From contig JAJEKV010000026.1 of assembly GCA_021234155.1 (NCBI GenBank), positions 18,582,167 to 18,646,166 on the forward strand: 64,000 nt of DNA. The letters are read 5' to 3'. Of the stretch, positions 54,711 through 64,000 are shown in pieces (positions within the stretch are counted from its first letter, which is position 1; each line of letters starts with the position of its first letter). Source of the DNA: Isoetes taiwanensis (taxonomy: Eukaryota > Streptophyta > Lycopodiopsida > Isoetales > Isoetaceae). Made by a program: the position numbers and the translations under genes. The notes beneath the pieces were generated by a model. That model saw nothing but the letters and a program-made list of their open reading frames with translations, did not search any database and was not told the DNA's origin.

Positions 54711-57700
54711 CTGCCCAAATACAAATGAGAAAATAAGGAACTTATTCTACTGAGAGAACTGAGATAGTAAGAACTGAAATATAAGAAAGAAGAAGAGATG
54801 AAATTAATCAAAAGAAACGAAAGCATAGAAATAACCTGGGCCAGTAGATTTATCAAACTGGTCCTTGCATTTATGCAGATCGAGGAAACTGGCTTCCACC
54901 AGCTGAAAATACAGGTATGCCGTCTCTAATGAGGCAAACCACATTGCAACGGCCGGAACCAAGCCATGGAGACATCTGTTAGCTCCGCCACAGGAATGCA
55001 TATTGTTGATCCGAAGAACATGATAAGATAAACCCTTCTATTATTGATTCCTTCTATTCAACAACGGGAAGATTAGGTTCAGATCAAAAGCGAAATTGGT
55101 CCATTAGATCTGCTCGTTCAATCGTAGCCGTTTTATTTAGGGCTGGATACAAACTCTTAACTCTTAAGATTTAGAGTGATGGAAGCCTATGCCGGAATGC
55201 CATACTTAACATTCGTGAGTACCGATTAACCCCAAATATTTAAAATTGTTTGCTTCACGGACTCTCTGCTTACTGCTGTGCCCATTGCTTACTGCTGTGC
55301 CCATTTCTTGACAAATTTCTTGCATACCTTTTCTCCCCTGCTCTCGTCGAATATGTCGAATATGGTGCTGAAGCTCTTCATTAGAGGAAATTTGAGATCT
55401 CATTTTATCCCCATAACCCTCTATTAACTGCAATTAATGCAGCACCAACAACTTCATTGCTGTGTTTTTTTCCCCATAACTTTTGATCCACTTGTCAAAA
55501 TGTTGCGGCGTTTGTTGCATTAGATGCGGAACGAAAAGATCTTTCCAATGATATATGGATGTATTTCAATATGGTCATATGCATTAACCTTAAAAAAATA
55601 TGTGTTTTTGCTTATTTCTTATATATTTTTATCGTAAAAGATGTATGAATGGGTTATCACTAGATAGATCTTGTGAAGACGAACCCATTGCTACAAAAAG
55701 TTTTTGAATCGGAGTTCTGGATCAAAAGTTATAATAAAAAAATGATACTACAGGAGTTAGTTGTAATTTTGCATTAATTCTGTTCGCCCACATATCTTGG
55801 AATGAGATATACTGGAGCTCTTCTCTTATTGGACAGTTTAAAAAGCTGACATGGCATTTTAAGCATCCCTTAATGGGACAAAATGTGATCTCATTTTTCC
55901 TCTAATGGGACCTCCTTTTTCTGTGCCTTAAACTTTCGCCTCCCTCCGGTGCCTCTAAAATGGGAGGTAATTTTTCGGATAATTTGCTTAAATCGAAGGC
56001 ATCCCTCTGGCGAATTGCTGTTTGATCCATCCGGAAGGCTTGCCGACCAAACTTATATTCTGGAACCAAAAGCAGGGATGGCCATGCGAGAAGAGAAGGA
56101 ACCACACTCCACAGATATCTCAGTAACCTTAACAAAATTCACGCATCAGCCATAGCTAAGGGAGAGACCTGAAACCATCGGGCGGCCGCCATAAGAGAGG
56201 AACGAAAAAAAAAACCTAAACCATGGACTACATCTTAGCCCTCGGATCTATGTCAAACGATCTGGGCCATTAGATCTAGGGCGTGGTCCATTACACAACA
56301 TTATAATATAGTAATGGTGCCCAGCGTTGCTGGGCATAAGTTTAGAGTTGGGCCACAAAGAATGTCCAATGATCACTCTCAAATTTTTATCTTTGTAAAT
56401 ATTGTGTGTATGTAAAGTGTGGCGCTATAGGCTATTATTATTTTTGGTTGTTAGGTTTTTGGGTGCTTGTTGGATAATTGTTATTTACCCCCCTCCCCTT
56501 TTCTGCTTGGTACGGTGCTTTGTGAATGTCGTTGCAAATAATGTGATGAATCATTATTATCAGAGGTTTCCCAGTAGGGATTTATTTTAGGTGAGGTTCG
56601 AGTAAAATGAATTCAAGTTATCCAACACGTAACATGTTATTCGACATTGTTTGAAGTTCTAGAGGAATTATAACCACAATCTATTTTGAAAGTTGTGATA
56701 AACAATCTTGTCCGGCGTCGAAATAATACAACACATAACATGTTATTCAGCATCATAATTGTCTATTTGAAGTTCTAGAGGAATCATAACCACAATTTAT
56801 TTGAAATTTGTGATCAACAATATTTGAGACAGAAGTTTGTTGCCTCAACTTCATCCAAATACACAATAGAGTATCAAATGATGCAAGTCCTTCTTTGCAA
56901 AAGCAATATAACCTATGCAATAAAATAGACCACAAAATTGTCCCGAATCATCATATAATGCGCCAATCTTTCAAACACATGCAACAATGTGAAAAAAAGA
57001 AAAGCACAGCGCAAATTCTATTTGGTTCCATCAAATCGAACATCTCCATAATAACAAATAGTAGCAAGATCTACTTCTTTTTTGGCCTATGGATTGTGAA
57101 ATTACAGTACATAAGATTTTCTTAGTTATTCGAGTTCAGGAATTTGACAAACACAAAAAATTATTTTGGGAGTGCCTAAGCTCTTGACTACCTTGGACTA
57201 CCTCTGCTTTAGTGATAGTTTGCTAAATGAAAGTCAATTCTCATGCTTTAAGGACATGATTTATAGTTTGATGCTCTTGATGAAGCACTCGTATTAATGA
57301 ACATTCATATCGTTTGGCTTTATGCCTTAACCCAAGAGTGGTCAAACGTCAACTTAAAATTTGACTCATGGAGTGGTCAAACACCAACTGAAACTTACCC
57401 AATAACAATTGATATTGTAAGATTGAGGCCTAAGTCCTTCATAGTTTATCTAAGGTAGCCATGCAAATAAAAATTTTTTGCTCCAAATGTTGCTTTTCAG
57501 AATAGTCTTTCTATACTGTTTCGAGCAAGCTAAAACGGCCAAGATCCCTTGCATAAATGTGGACAAAGACATACTTTATTTTCAGTGTTTTCTTTACGTA
57601 CAAAATCAGTGTTTTCTCATCGTACAGAAGCAAAAACGGGAGCTTGTCTCCTTAATGTTTAGATGTCAAACTCCACATTTGATGGGCATTCAAAATAAAA

Positions 57701-57740
57701 AGACTTGCATAATTAGGTAGCCCGATGACTCTTCTTATAC

Positions 57741-57823
57741 ATTGATGGCTAGTGCTTATTGGGTAGCCCATAACGACCCAATGTAGATATTGATGGCTAG
57801 TGCTTATTGGGTAGCCCATAAAT
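57741..57823. repeat. Tandem duplication, period 48 bp
   Basis: ATTGATGGCTAGTGCTTATT and GGGTAGCCCATAA occur at 57741-57773 and identically at 57789-57821. Each unit contains the inverted motif TGGGTAGCCCA. Confidence 0.9.
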
Positions 57824-58149
57824 TGGTTGCCGCGTGACTGGTTTGTAGTGCTAGACCAAGTTGAAGCAACACACAACGACCAAATTTCGATTTAAAAGAT
57901 GAACTGCATGCATGGACAAAAGGAGTTATATAGCTTCAAGTTTTTCTGTTCCTTTTTCATACTCTAACTTGGATAAGCATACTCTATTTATAATCTTTGC
58001 CATGCAATGGAAGATAAATGCAAAGTCAGTGCATTGCTAAGGTATAATCTTGTTTAGTTTACTATATCAGTCTCTCCAGGCGTAATATATAGCATCAATC
58101 TGTGCAACAAACAAATTATCATAGTGGAACTTGACCTTGAATCAGTCAG

Positions 58150-58724
58150 GGATAGGTTCAATACTGTATACGTTTTATACGTAATACGTATTTTTCGTTT
58201 GATACGGCACAAATTTGGCGTTTAATCGTCAAAAATACGCCCAAAAAATTTGGCGTCGAAAACGCGTTTCTAGTAAAAGCGTTTCGCGTAGTTTAAATCG
58301 AAGGTTTCTTCACGCGAAAAAAAAAAAAACTTTTTTTTTAAATTATTATTGCGATGACCCCTCGCTGGCGTGCCACATTGAATTGTGCCATGCCGAGGGT
58401 GGGTGTCATTGCTGACTCGAAAAAAAAAATTAAAAAAAAAAAAATTTTTTTGAAATTTTTCGCAAGTTTAAACCGGTTTTGCTTTCTTCGCGATTTTTTT
58501 TTTTTTTTCAGCGAAACCTTCGGTTTAAACTACGCGTTTAAGCCGAAGGTTTAAAAAAAAAAAAAAAAATTGAATTTTCGCGTAAGCGAAACTAAAGGTT
58601 TCGCTTAAGCGAATTTTTTTTTCGGGCGTGGTATTAAATACGAAAATATGTATTTTTTCCCAAAAATACGTATTTTTGGACTTTATCGTCTGAAAAATAA
58701 TTTCATCACGTCTGGAACCTATCC
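58150..58724. mobile_element. 575-bp foldback-like element with GGATAGGTTC termini
   Basis: Perfect 10-bp terminal inverted repeats (GGATAGGTTC at 58150-58159, GAACCTATCC at 58715-58724) enclose DNA full of smaller inverted motifs: ATACGTAATACGTAT, AAAATACGTATTTTTGG, TTCGCTTAAGCGAA, GTTTAAACCGGTTTTGC, AAACCTTCGGTTTAAAC. It also has several poly-A and poly-T runs of 9-17 bases. No coding capacity and no clear target duplication are visible. It sits within a Helitron and so inserted, or was captured, there. Confidence 0.65.
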
Positions 58725-59149
58725 ACGGAATCGGTTAATCCTTTGTTGCTTCATATTCATTTCTGTAAGCATAGTAAGGGTATGCATTTATCATAAAAGG
58801 AGACCATGATTTATGGAGGAAGTCTAGCAATGCCTTGAAGGTAGATTTAATATAACCTGGATCAAAACATCCTGCAGATGGGGAATAAGGCTTCTCAAGT
58901 AAATCTTGGTGTTAGCTTATGACTTTGAATCTCTCTCTCTCCACTTAGGTAGGGAAATCCTTAACACTGCTGACTTTTGATTGCATAGCAAAGATTTGGA
59001 AGTGCAGAAAACATAAGAGAGTGCTTTCTCAATGTCTAACTTAAGAACACAAATCTGTCGCACCATATGACAAACATAAATATGTTTGAGATGAATGCAG
59101 AAAATGCAAGGGGCTCACACCATTGTCTAAGGGTGATGGCTTCAATAGC

Positions 59150-59560
59150 TGCCATAACACATCATGGTCCAGCATAAAGAACAACTCCTTTTATAGCGCT
59201 TTGAAAATATATAATCGGCCCGGGCATTAGTTGAACTTCTATCTTAAGAACATGTAATCGTCTTCCAGAATTTGCATATTACATGGCTCATAGGACTTGC
59301 TAGAAGGCTAGGACCTGCAATAGAGGATTATGGCTATGTCAAATATTGAACTTTAATTACTGCTACAATACATAATAGTCCAGCATAAAGGACACTTCCG
59401 TATATAATGTGACAGGCATTAGTTGAAATGCAATCTCAAGAACATGTAATCGTCTTCCAAAATTTGCATATTTCGTGGGTCATAGGACTTGCTAGGAGGC
59501 TAGGACTTGCTAGGAGGCTAGGACCTGCAGCAGAATATTATGGCTCTGTCAAAGATTGAA
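59150..59560. repeat. Tandem duplication of about 200 bp
   Basis: The unit from CATAACACATCATGGTCCAG to TATGGCTATGTCAAATATTG recurs from about 59360 as CAATACATAATAGTCCAG to TATGGCTCTGTCAAAGATTG. Inside the second copy CTAGGAGGCTAGGACTTG is itself duplicated. Divergence of 10-15 percent suggests an older event than the 83-bp duplication at 53 kb. Confidence 0.85.
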
Positions 59561-59779
59561 TTAGCCGAGGGGAAAAACAAATATGCAATGCGGGAGGATC
59601 ATCCCTATAAAGCGTGCCTCTCGTTAATTAACAATTATATCAACTATTTCTGATCCATCTCATGGTGAATGTTTGAACCACAACATGGTTTTGAAGTGGA
59701 ACATAAATGTTGCAAAGAAGGAAATAGAAAAGGCAAAAGTCAACTCTAAGCATAGAGTCAAGATGAAATACATTGTACC

Positions 59780-59859
59780 TTCAAATCTGGAGGCATGCTT
59801 TGTAATCTGTTGATATAAGATATGAGAGCCCCATCTTTGCCACCAAAATCTTTCATTTT
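59780..59859 (-). other. Captured exon-like segment in the Helitron
   Basis: Minus strand: acceptor TTTTTTTAAGCAAG, exon of 80 bp, donor GAAG/GTACAATG. One frame is fully open and reads KDFGGKDGALISYINRLQSM then PPDLK, a convincing protein fragment of a soluble helical protein. I do not recognise the gene. It is oriented like the Helitron, as captured exons often are. Confidence 0.5.
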
Positions 59860-61254
59860 CTTGCTTAAAAAAAGTCACGAAATCGCAATCGCATCTACAA
59901 TCACAAAGTGCAATGAAAAAGACTTACACGTATTGTTAGCTCATGTGAATGGTTTTTATATGCAATAGGCATAAGGCACTCATAGTTTAAGTATCTGATA
60001 GCTGAAGTATTTAGGTTGACCAAGAGCTTGCTAAAATATCTTTAAGCAAGAATCTTCACTGTCGCATAAAATGTGCACTTGGATTTAGAAAAGAGTCGTT
60101 TTTCGCTAGAAATGGCGGGCAACAACGGTATAAAAGCATTCTACGGTGCGAGAAATGGCCTCTCAAGGAGCGATTTGGTGGAGTTCCAACAACCATAGCA
60201 GATTTAAACTATTCAAACTCATGGTGTGAACAAACACAATCTTGATGATTCGGGCTATCCAAACTCATGGTGGGAACAATCACAACCTTACGTACAACCA
60301 CTCCGAGTGCATGCGGGTTCACGGCCATAAAAAAAATCATGTATTTTAAATCCGGCGTCTTGCTTGAAGGGGAATATGAATAGAAAACCTTCCAATGGCA
60401 TGCCAAATGCAAACCCAACTATCAAGGGGATCCTTTCTACACAACTAAACTAAAGATAATTTTTGGATCATTAGAATCCCAAGATACTTTATAATCAAGA
60501 TGCTCTGTTTTAAAAGTTTGGGCAATCCGGTACAAAAATGCTAACCTTAAAGAGCCTATGCAAATCCAGATATAGAAAGATAGTTTACCTAGCACATAAA
60601 AATATCATAGAGCACAACAACCGGTCTTGTAATCCAAATCCAGCGCATAACCGAATAACTGAATTTTAGCGCATGCATGCAGCTCAGAGCAAAGCAGTAT
60701 CCACTTTTTGATGGCAAGCGGGAAGAACATGAGCGAGAGAAGACAAAAACAAAGAACACGCATCAGGCACACCCGCTAGTTCAAAGCAAAGCAACTTCGA
60801 TTCTTGATGCAAATTATGGGCGTCTCTTAAAAAGCTCTCGAAGCATCCCACGGCAACCCAAAGATTTTGCCATATTTTCATGCATCTTGCAAAAGCCCTA
60901 ATCTAGCAAAAGATAACAGCGGCAACCACATATTTGTTGCTTAGATTTTGCATCAAAGCTAAGAACGGCCCGAACGGTGGATCAACTCCGCCATAGTCGA
61001 TGTTTCCATTTTCACCGCAATGCGGCCATGAATCAAAGCCATGGCTTATGCTTGGCACCGCCGTAGACATCAATAGCAGCTCTGTAAGCCCTCTAACACG
61101 AAAAAAAAAGCAGAGGAGGAAGCTCAATGGAGGAAGCTTCGATGGCGAGAATCGATTGTATGGCTAAATCTCGACCATTGAATTTAAGGCTAAATCTCGG
61201 TCGTTGGATCTAGGGCTGGGTCCAACACTTACACCATAACATTATAATATAGGA

Positions 61255-61857
61255 TAAGATAGGTGGCAAGAAGATGTTTTTTTGGAAAAGGATTGAAGTT
61301 CTTACTGTTCTCTAGAGCGCTGACAAAATCAGCAAATGGTGGTGTCATTAATAGTGTAGCTCCATCCTGTGACATTTAAGGTAAGAATTGGCCGGTTTGC
61401 AAAGACAAGAACATCACGAGAAGGTATAATATCTGCGCAAGGTCGAAAATTACTATGGATTATTACATTTTTCGACAATTTTGAAGGGTCCCTTTTACAT
61501 CCAAAGGTAAGGTTCTTGAAGCAGTTACCTGGATAAAATATTTACCATGGTGATATTAAATGGCTGCCATCTTGAGGTCTTGTCCATCTTGAGTCAGTAA
61601 TAGAAGTGATATTTCCATTGGAGTTAGACAAACATAAGGTGGCCTTAAGCGTAAGGCATGGAATGCCTTTGAAAAATCTGCAGAGATTATAGATCCTATG
61701 TAAACTATTTTACATCACGTTTACATTTGCATCAGACTGTAGACAACAACTTCAGTGTATAGTTGTATTACAGAGTTCTTATGAATATTTAAGACTGCAA
61801 GACATAAATGTTTTTGAATTGGATACAGCAAAGTTCACTATATAACATCATACAATA
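61255..61857. other. Spacer between two Helitrons
   Basis: Non-coding AT-rich DNA between the 5' end of one Helitron and the 3' end of the next. No feature found. Confidence 0.5.
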
Positions 61858-63716
61858 CTAGTAATGGTGCCCAGCGTTGCTGGGCAAATGTTGGGAACCT
61901 TTGTGGACGGAAACCTATTGAGCTCAGACTCATTTTTATAAATCTAATATAATAGAAACCAAGTCCATCATTGCTAGGCTATAAGAGGTTTTTGTGCATT
62001 CGACAACCTTCCCTTTGCTCCATCCTGCATATCCTTTTTTCCTCATTTTCTTACACACTTTCTTTTTTCCCTTTTCTTATTTTCCCTGCACATTTACTTT
62101 AATCCTTCTCTCTTTTTCTTTTCTTTTTTACTCTCTTCTCCCTGCTCTTTTCCTTCCTTTTGTCCTTCTCATTTTTCCCTTTCCCTTTCCCTTTTTTTGA
62201 CGGCTTTTTTCCTTCCCTTTTCACCTTTCTCCACCCTTCCCATTTTTCTCGTTCTATTCTATTCTATTCTATTCTTTCCCCTTCCCTTTTCTCATGCCCT
62301 TTTTCCATTCCCCTTTCCCCACCTTTTTTTTATGTTATTCTTCCTCTCCTCACCCTCTTCTTCTTTATCTCATGTCTCTATTTTTCCATTTTCTTCTTCT
62401 TTTTTTCTCGTGCCTTTTTTCCTTTCCTTCCTCCCTTTCTGCCTCCCTTTTTCTTTTTTCCTTTCCTTCTTTTTTCATCCTTTTCCCACCCTTTCCCTTT
62501 TTCCTGTGCCCTTTTCCTCTTTCCTTCCCCCCTTCCTTTTCTCTTTCCCTTTCCCTTTCCCTTTCCTTTTTCCTTTTCCCTTTTTCCCATGTATTTTTTC
62601 ATTCCATTTTTTCCACTTTTTTTACTTGCCTTTTTTTCCGCCTTTCCCTACCCTCTTCCCCTTTTCCCCGTCCCTATTCCCCTTTTTTCTTTTTCTTTTC
62701 CCTTTTCCCATGCTCTTTTTCCCTTTATTTTTACCCTTTCCTCACCCTTTCCCTCTTCCATTTTTTTCCGTGCCCTTTTTCCCTTCCTCTTTTCCATTTT
62801 CCCTCCTTATTCCTCATGTTCTTTTTTCTTTCCCTTTTCGCCTCCCATTTCCTATTCTATTCTATTCTATTCTATTTCCTTCCTTTTTTCATCATTTTCT
62901 CTTTTTCCGTGCCCTTTTCCTCTTTCCTTTCCGCCTTTTTTTTTTCCTTCTCTCTTTTCCTTTCCATTTTCCCACACCTTTTTCCATTCCACCTTTTTCA
63001 CATGCCCTTTTTCCTCCTTTTCCCACCCCTTTCCCCTTTTCCCTTTTCCTCTTTTCCTATTCCATGTTTTCTATTCTCTTTTTGCTTTTCGCTTTTCTTT
63101 TCCCTCTTCCCATACTCTTTTTCCCTTTCTTTTTTTCCTTTCCTCACCCTTTTCCTCTTCTCATGCCACTTTCTCCTTCCTCTCTTCCATTTCCCTCTCC
63201 CTTTTCCTCATGCCCTTTTTAGCCTCCTTTTTACTTTTTCCTTTCCCTTTCTATTTTTCCATGCCCTTTTTTCCTTCTCTCCACCATTTTTATCTTCCCC
63301 TTTTTCCCTTCTGTCACCCTTTCCCCTCTTCACCTTTTTCCTGTTGCCCCTTTTTTCTTCCCTTTCCTCCCTTCCCCTTTTCTTTTCCCTTATTCTGTCC
63401 TCACCCTTTCCCCCTTTTCCTTTTCGTAGTGTCCTTTTTTCCTTCCTTTTCTCCCTTTCTTTTTCTTTCCCTTTTTTCGTGCTCGTTTCCCTTTCCTTTT
63501 CCCTTCTCCTTCTTTCCCTTTTACCCGTGCCTTTTTGCCTCTCACTTTGCCCTTTTCTCTGCCATTTTCCCTTTCCTCTTAAGAGATCAGAGCATGGCCA
63601 ATCACGGTGGTGGGAAGTTGTGCGATAAATCTCGGCCTTCGAATGCAATCAGACGATCTCAACCATCTAAATTAGGGTTTGATTCATGACATATGCTAAA
63701 ACTTTATAATATAAGA
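61858..63716 (-). mobile_element. Complete non-autonomous Helitron, 1.9 kb (reverse strand)
   Basis: 3' end CTAG (61861-61858) with hairpin at 61886-61868; 5' end TCTTATATTATAAAG at 63716; flanked by A and T as expected. Both termini and the bases just inside them (CAAATGTTGGGAACCTTTGT, plus strand) match the element at 37774-39384. About 1.5 kb of the interior is polypyrimidine on the plus strand (62030-63580). No coding sequence. Confidence 0.88.
62252..62876. repeat. Two TTCTA pentanucleotide microsatellites in the pyrimidine tract
   Basis: (TTCTA)n runs of nearly five units lie at 62252-62275 and 62852-62876, about 600 bp apart. The related Helitron at 37774 has none, so they arose or expanded after the copies separated. 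Confidence 0.9.
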
Positions 63717-63840
63717 TAAGGGCACATCTTTCTAATTCACATCATATCATGTCTTCATCTTACTTTCATGCATGTACATATCAACTCGTGGACCGCCGCT
63801 ATAAAATCACACAGCTATGTTATAGATGATATATCTCATA
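63717..63840. other. Short spacer between Helitrons
   Basis: AT-rich spacer of 124 bp with no feature. Confidence 0.5.
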
Positions 63841-64000
63841 CTAGTAATGGTGCCCAGCGTTGCTGGGCATAAGTTGAGAGCCTGTAAATGCTTTGGGATG
63901 CAGTGAGAAAAGCCCTATCCCTTTCCCTTTCCCTTTTGCTCTATCCCGCATTTCAGTTTTTCTTATTTTCTCTACTTTTTTTTTTCTTTTTTTTTTTTTT
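63841..64000 (-). mobile_element. Helitron 3' end, truncated by the window edge (reverse strand)
   Basis: CTAG at 63844-63841, hairpin TGCCCAGC-AAC-GCTGGGCA at 63869-63851, host T on the 3' side. A pyrimidine tract begins at about 63896 and runs out of the window. This is the sixth copy in the same orientation. Confidence 0.8.

Larger units (their letters stand above)
52511..56311 (-). mobile_element. Helitron, 3.8 kb, carrying exon-like fragments (reverse strand)
   Basis: The 3' end is CTAG (52514-52511) behind the hairpin TGCCCAGC-AAC-GCTGGGCA (52539-52521), followed by host T. The 5' end, near 56311, is homologous over about 50 bp to the 5' end at 61254 (GGATCTAGGGC, GGTCCA and CATTATAATATA in plus-strand view). 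It has lost its terminal TC because it is fused to the 3' end of the next element. No Rep/helicase gene is seen. Exon-like segments with splice signals in the Helitron's own sense lie within it, for example 54569-54710, consistent with captured host gene pieces. Confidence 0.75.
56309..61254 (-). mobile_element. Helitron, 4.9 kb, fused to its left neighbour (reverse strand)
   Basis: The 3' hairpin TGCCCAGC-AAC-GCTGGGCA is at 56336-56318. The usual CTAG end is replaced: ATTATAATA from the left neighbour's 5' end runs straight into TAGTAATGG, so the two elements share only TAG (56309-56311). The 5' terminus TCCTATATTATAATG is at 61254, preceded by A. The interior holds a foldback element, tandem duplications and at least one exon-like segment, but no transposase. 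The element belongs to the same family as 52511-56311 by its 5' end. Confidence 0.72.

Noticed and set aside
62000-63690. Open frames of 341-509 codons on the plus strand
   Set aside because: Same reason: Helitron polypyrimidine tract; composition is only Phe, Ser, Pro, Leu and a few others, in all frames.
1-64000. tRNA, rRNA or other structured RNA genes
   Set aside because: I looked for tRNA A/B-box patterns and rRNA-like blocks by eye and saw none; a covariance-model scan would be needed to exclude them.

Overview
The window looks like a repeat-rich nuclear region of a land plant, probably one with a large genome. Evidence: spliced genes with GT..AG introns, a plant-type triple-KH RNA-binding protein of the FLK/PEPPER family, Ty1/copia and Ty3/gypsy-type retroelement remains, CACTA-type and other MITEs, and many Helitrons. 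The transposase-like and FCP1-like families present suggest to me a non-seed plant such as a fern, but that is a guess. Almost every long reading frame is broken. Either most of this DNA is old mobile material, or the consensus carries indel errors.

Layout. 0-2.2 kb: no clear gene, then a reverse-strand LTR fragment. 4.2-6.1 kb: the KH gene, with frameshifts and an in-frame stop. 7.1-10.1 kb: a reverse-strand copia element with an internal deletion. 10.1-11.8 kb: tandem repeats, a Helitron 3' end with a polypyrimidine tract, and a perfect hairpin. 12.0-15.5 kb: a degraded transposase-like gene. 15.8-18.2 kb: two reverse-strand FCP1-like phosphatase fragments separated by a 0.68 kb repeat that recurs at 51.2 kb. 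18.3-26.1 kb ('block 1'): unidentified reverse-strand coding pieces, two copies of one promoter, and many short palindromes built on CACGC/GCGTG. 26.4-29.5 kb: a degraded DUF7869-like gene holding a complete CACTA MITE. 29.8-36.3 kb: repeats and a degraded LTR-element interior ending in a polypurine tract and LTR start. 36.5-47.2 kb ('block 2'): small genes and coding pieces with many palindromes built on AAATTGGGC/GCCCAATTT. 47.3-50.3 kb: a second DUF7869-like gene. 50.4-52.2 kb: an LTR fragment and the second copy of the 0.68 kb repeat, here carrying a MITE. 52.5-64 kb: four Helitrons in one orientation, two of them fused head to tail.

The most interesting region is block 2. Two small paralogous genes (77 and 98 codons) share a TATA-proximal promoter element and a C-x(n)-G-[VI]-SLDPWL core. 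One is split by a Helitron inserted exactly between an A and a T; its frame stays open when the Helitron is ignored. Both blocks have the same plan: intron-poor small genes, block-specific palindromes between genes, and a DUF7869-like gene at the right edge. This suggests two related large mobile elements, or an integrated DNA virus, of a kind I do not recognise.
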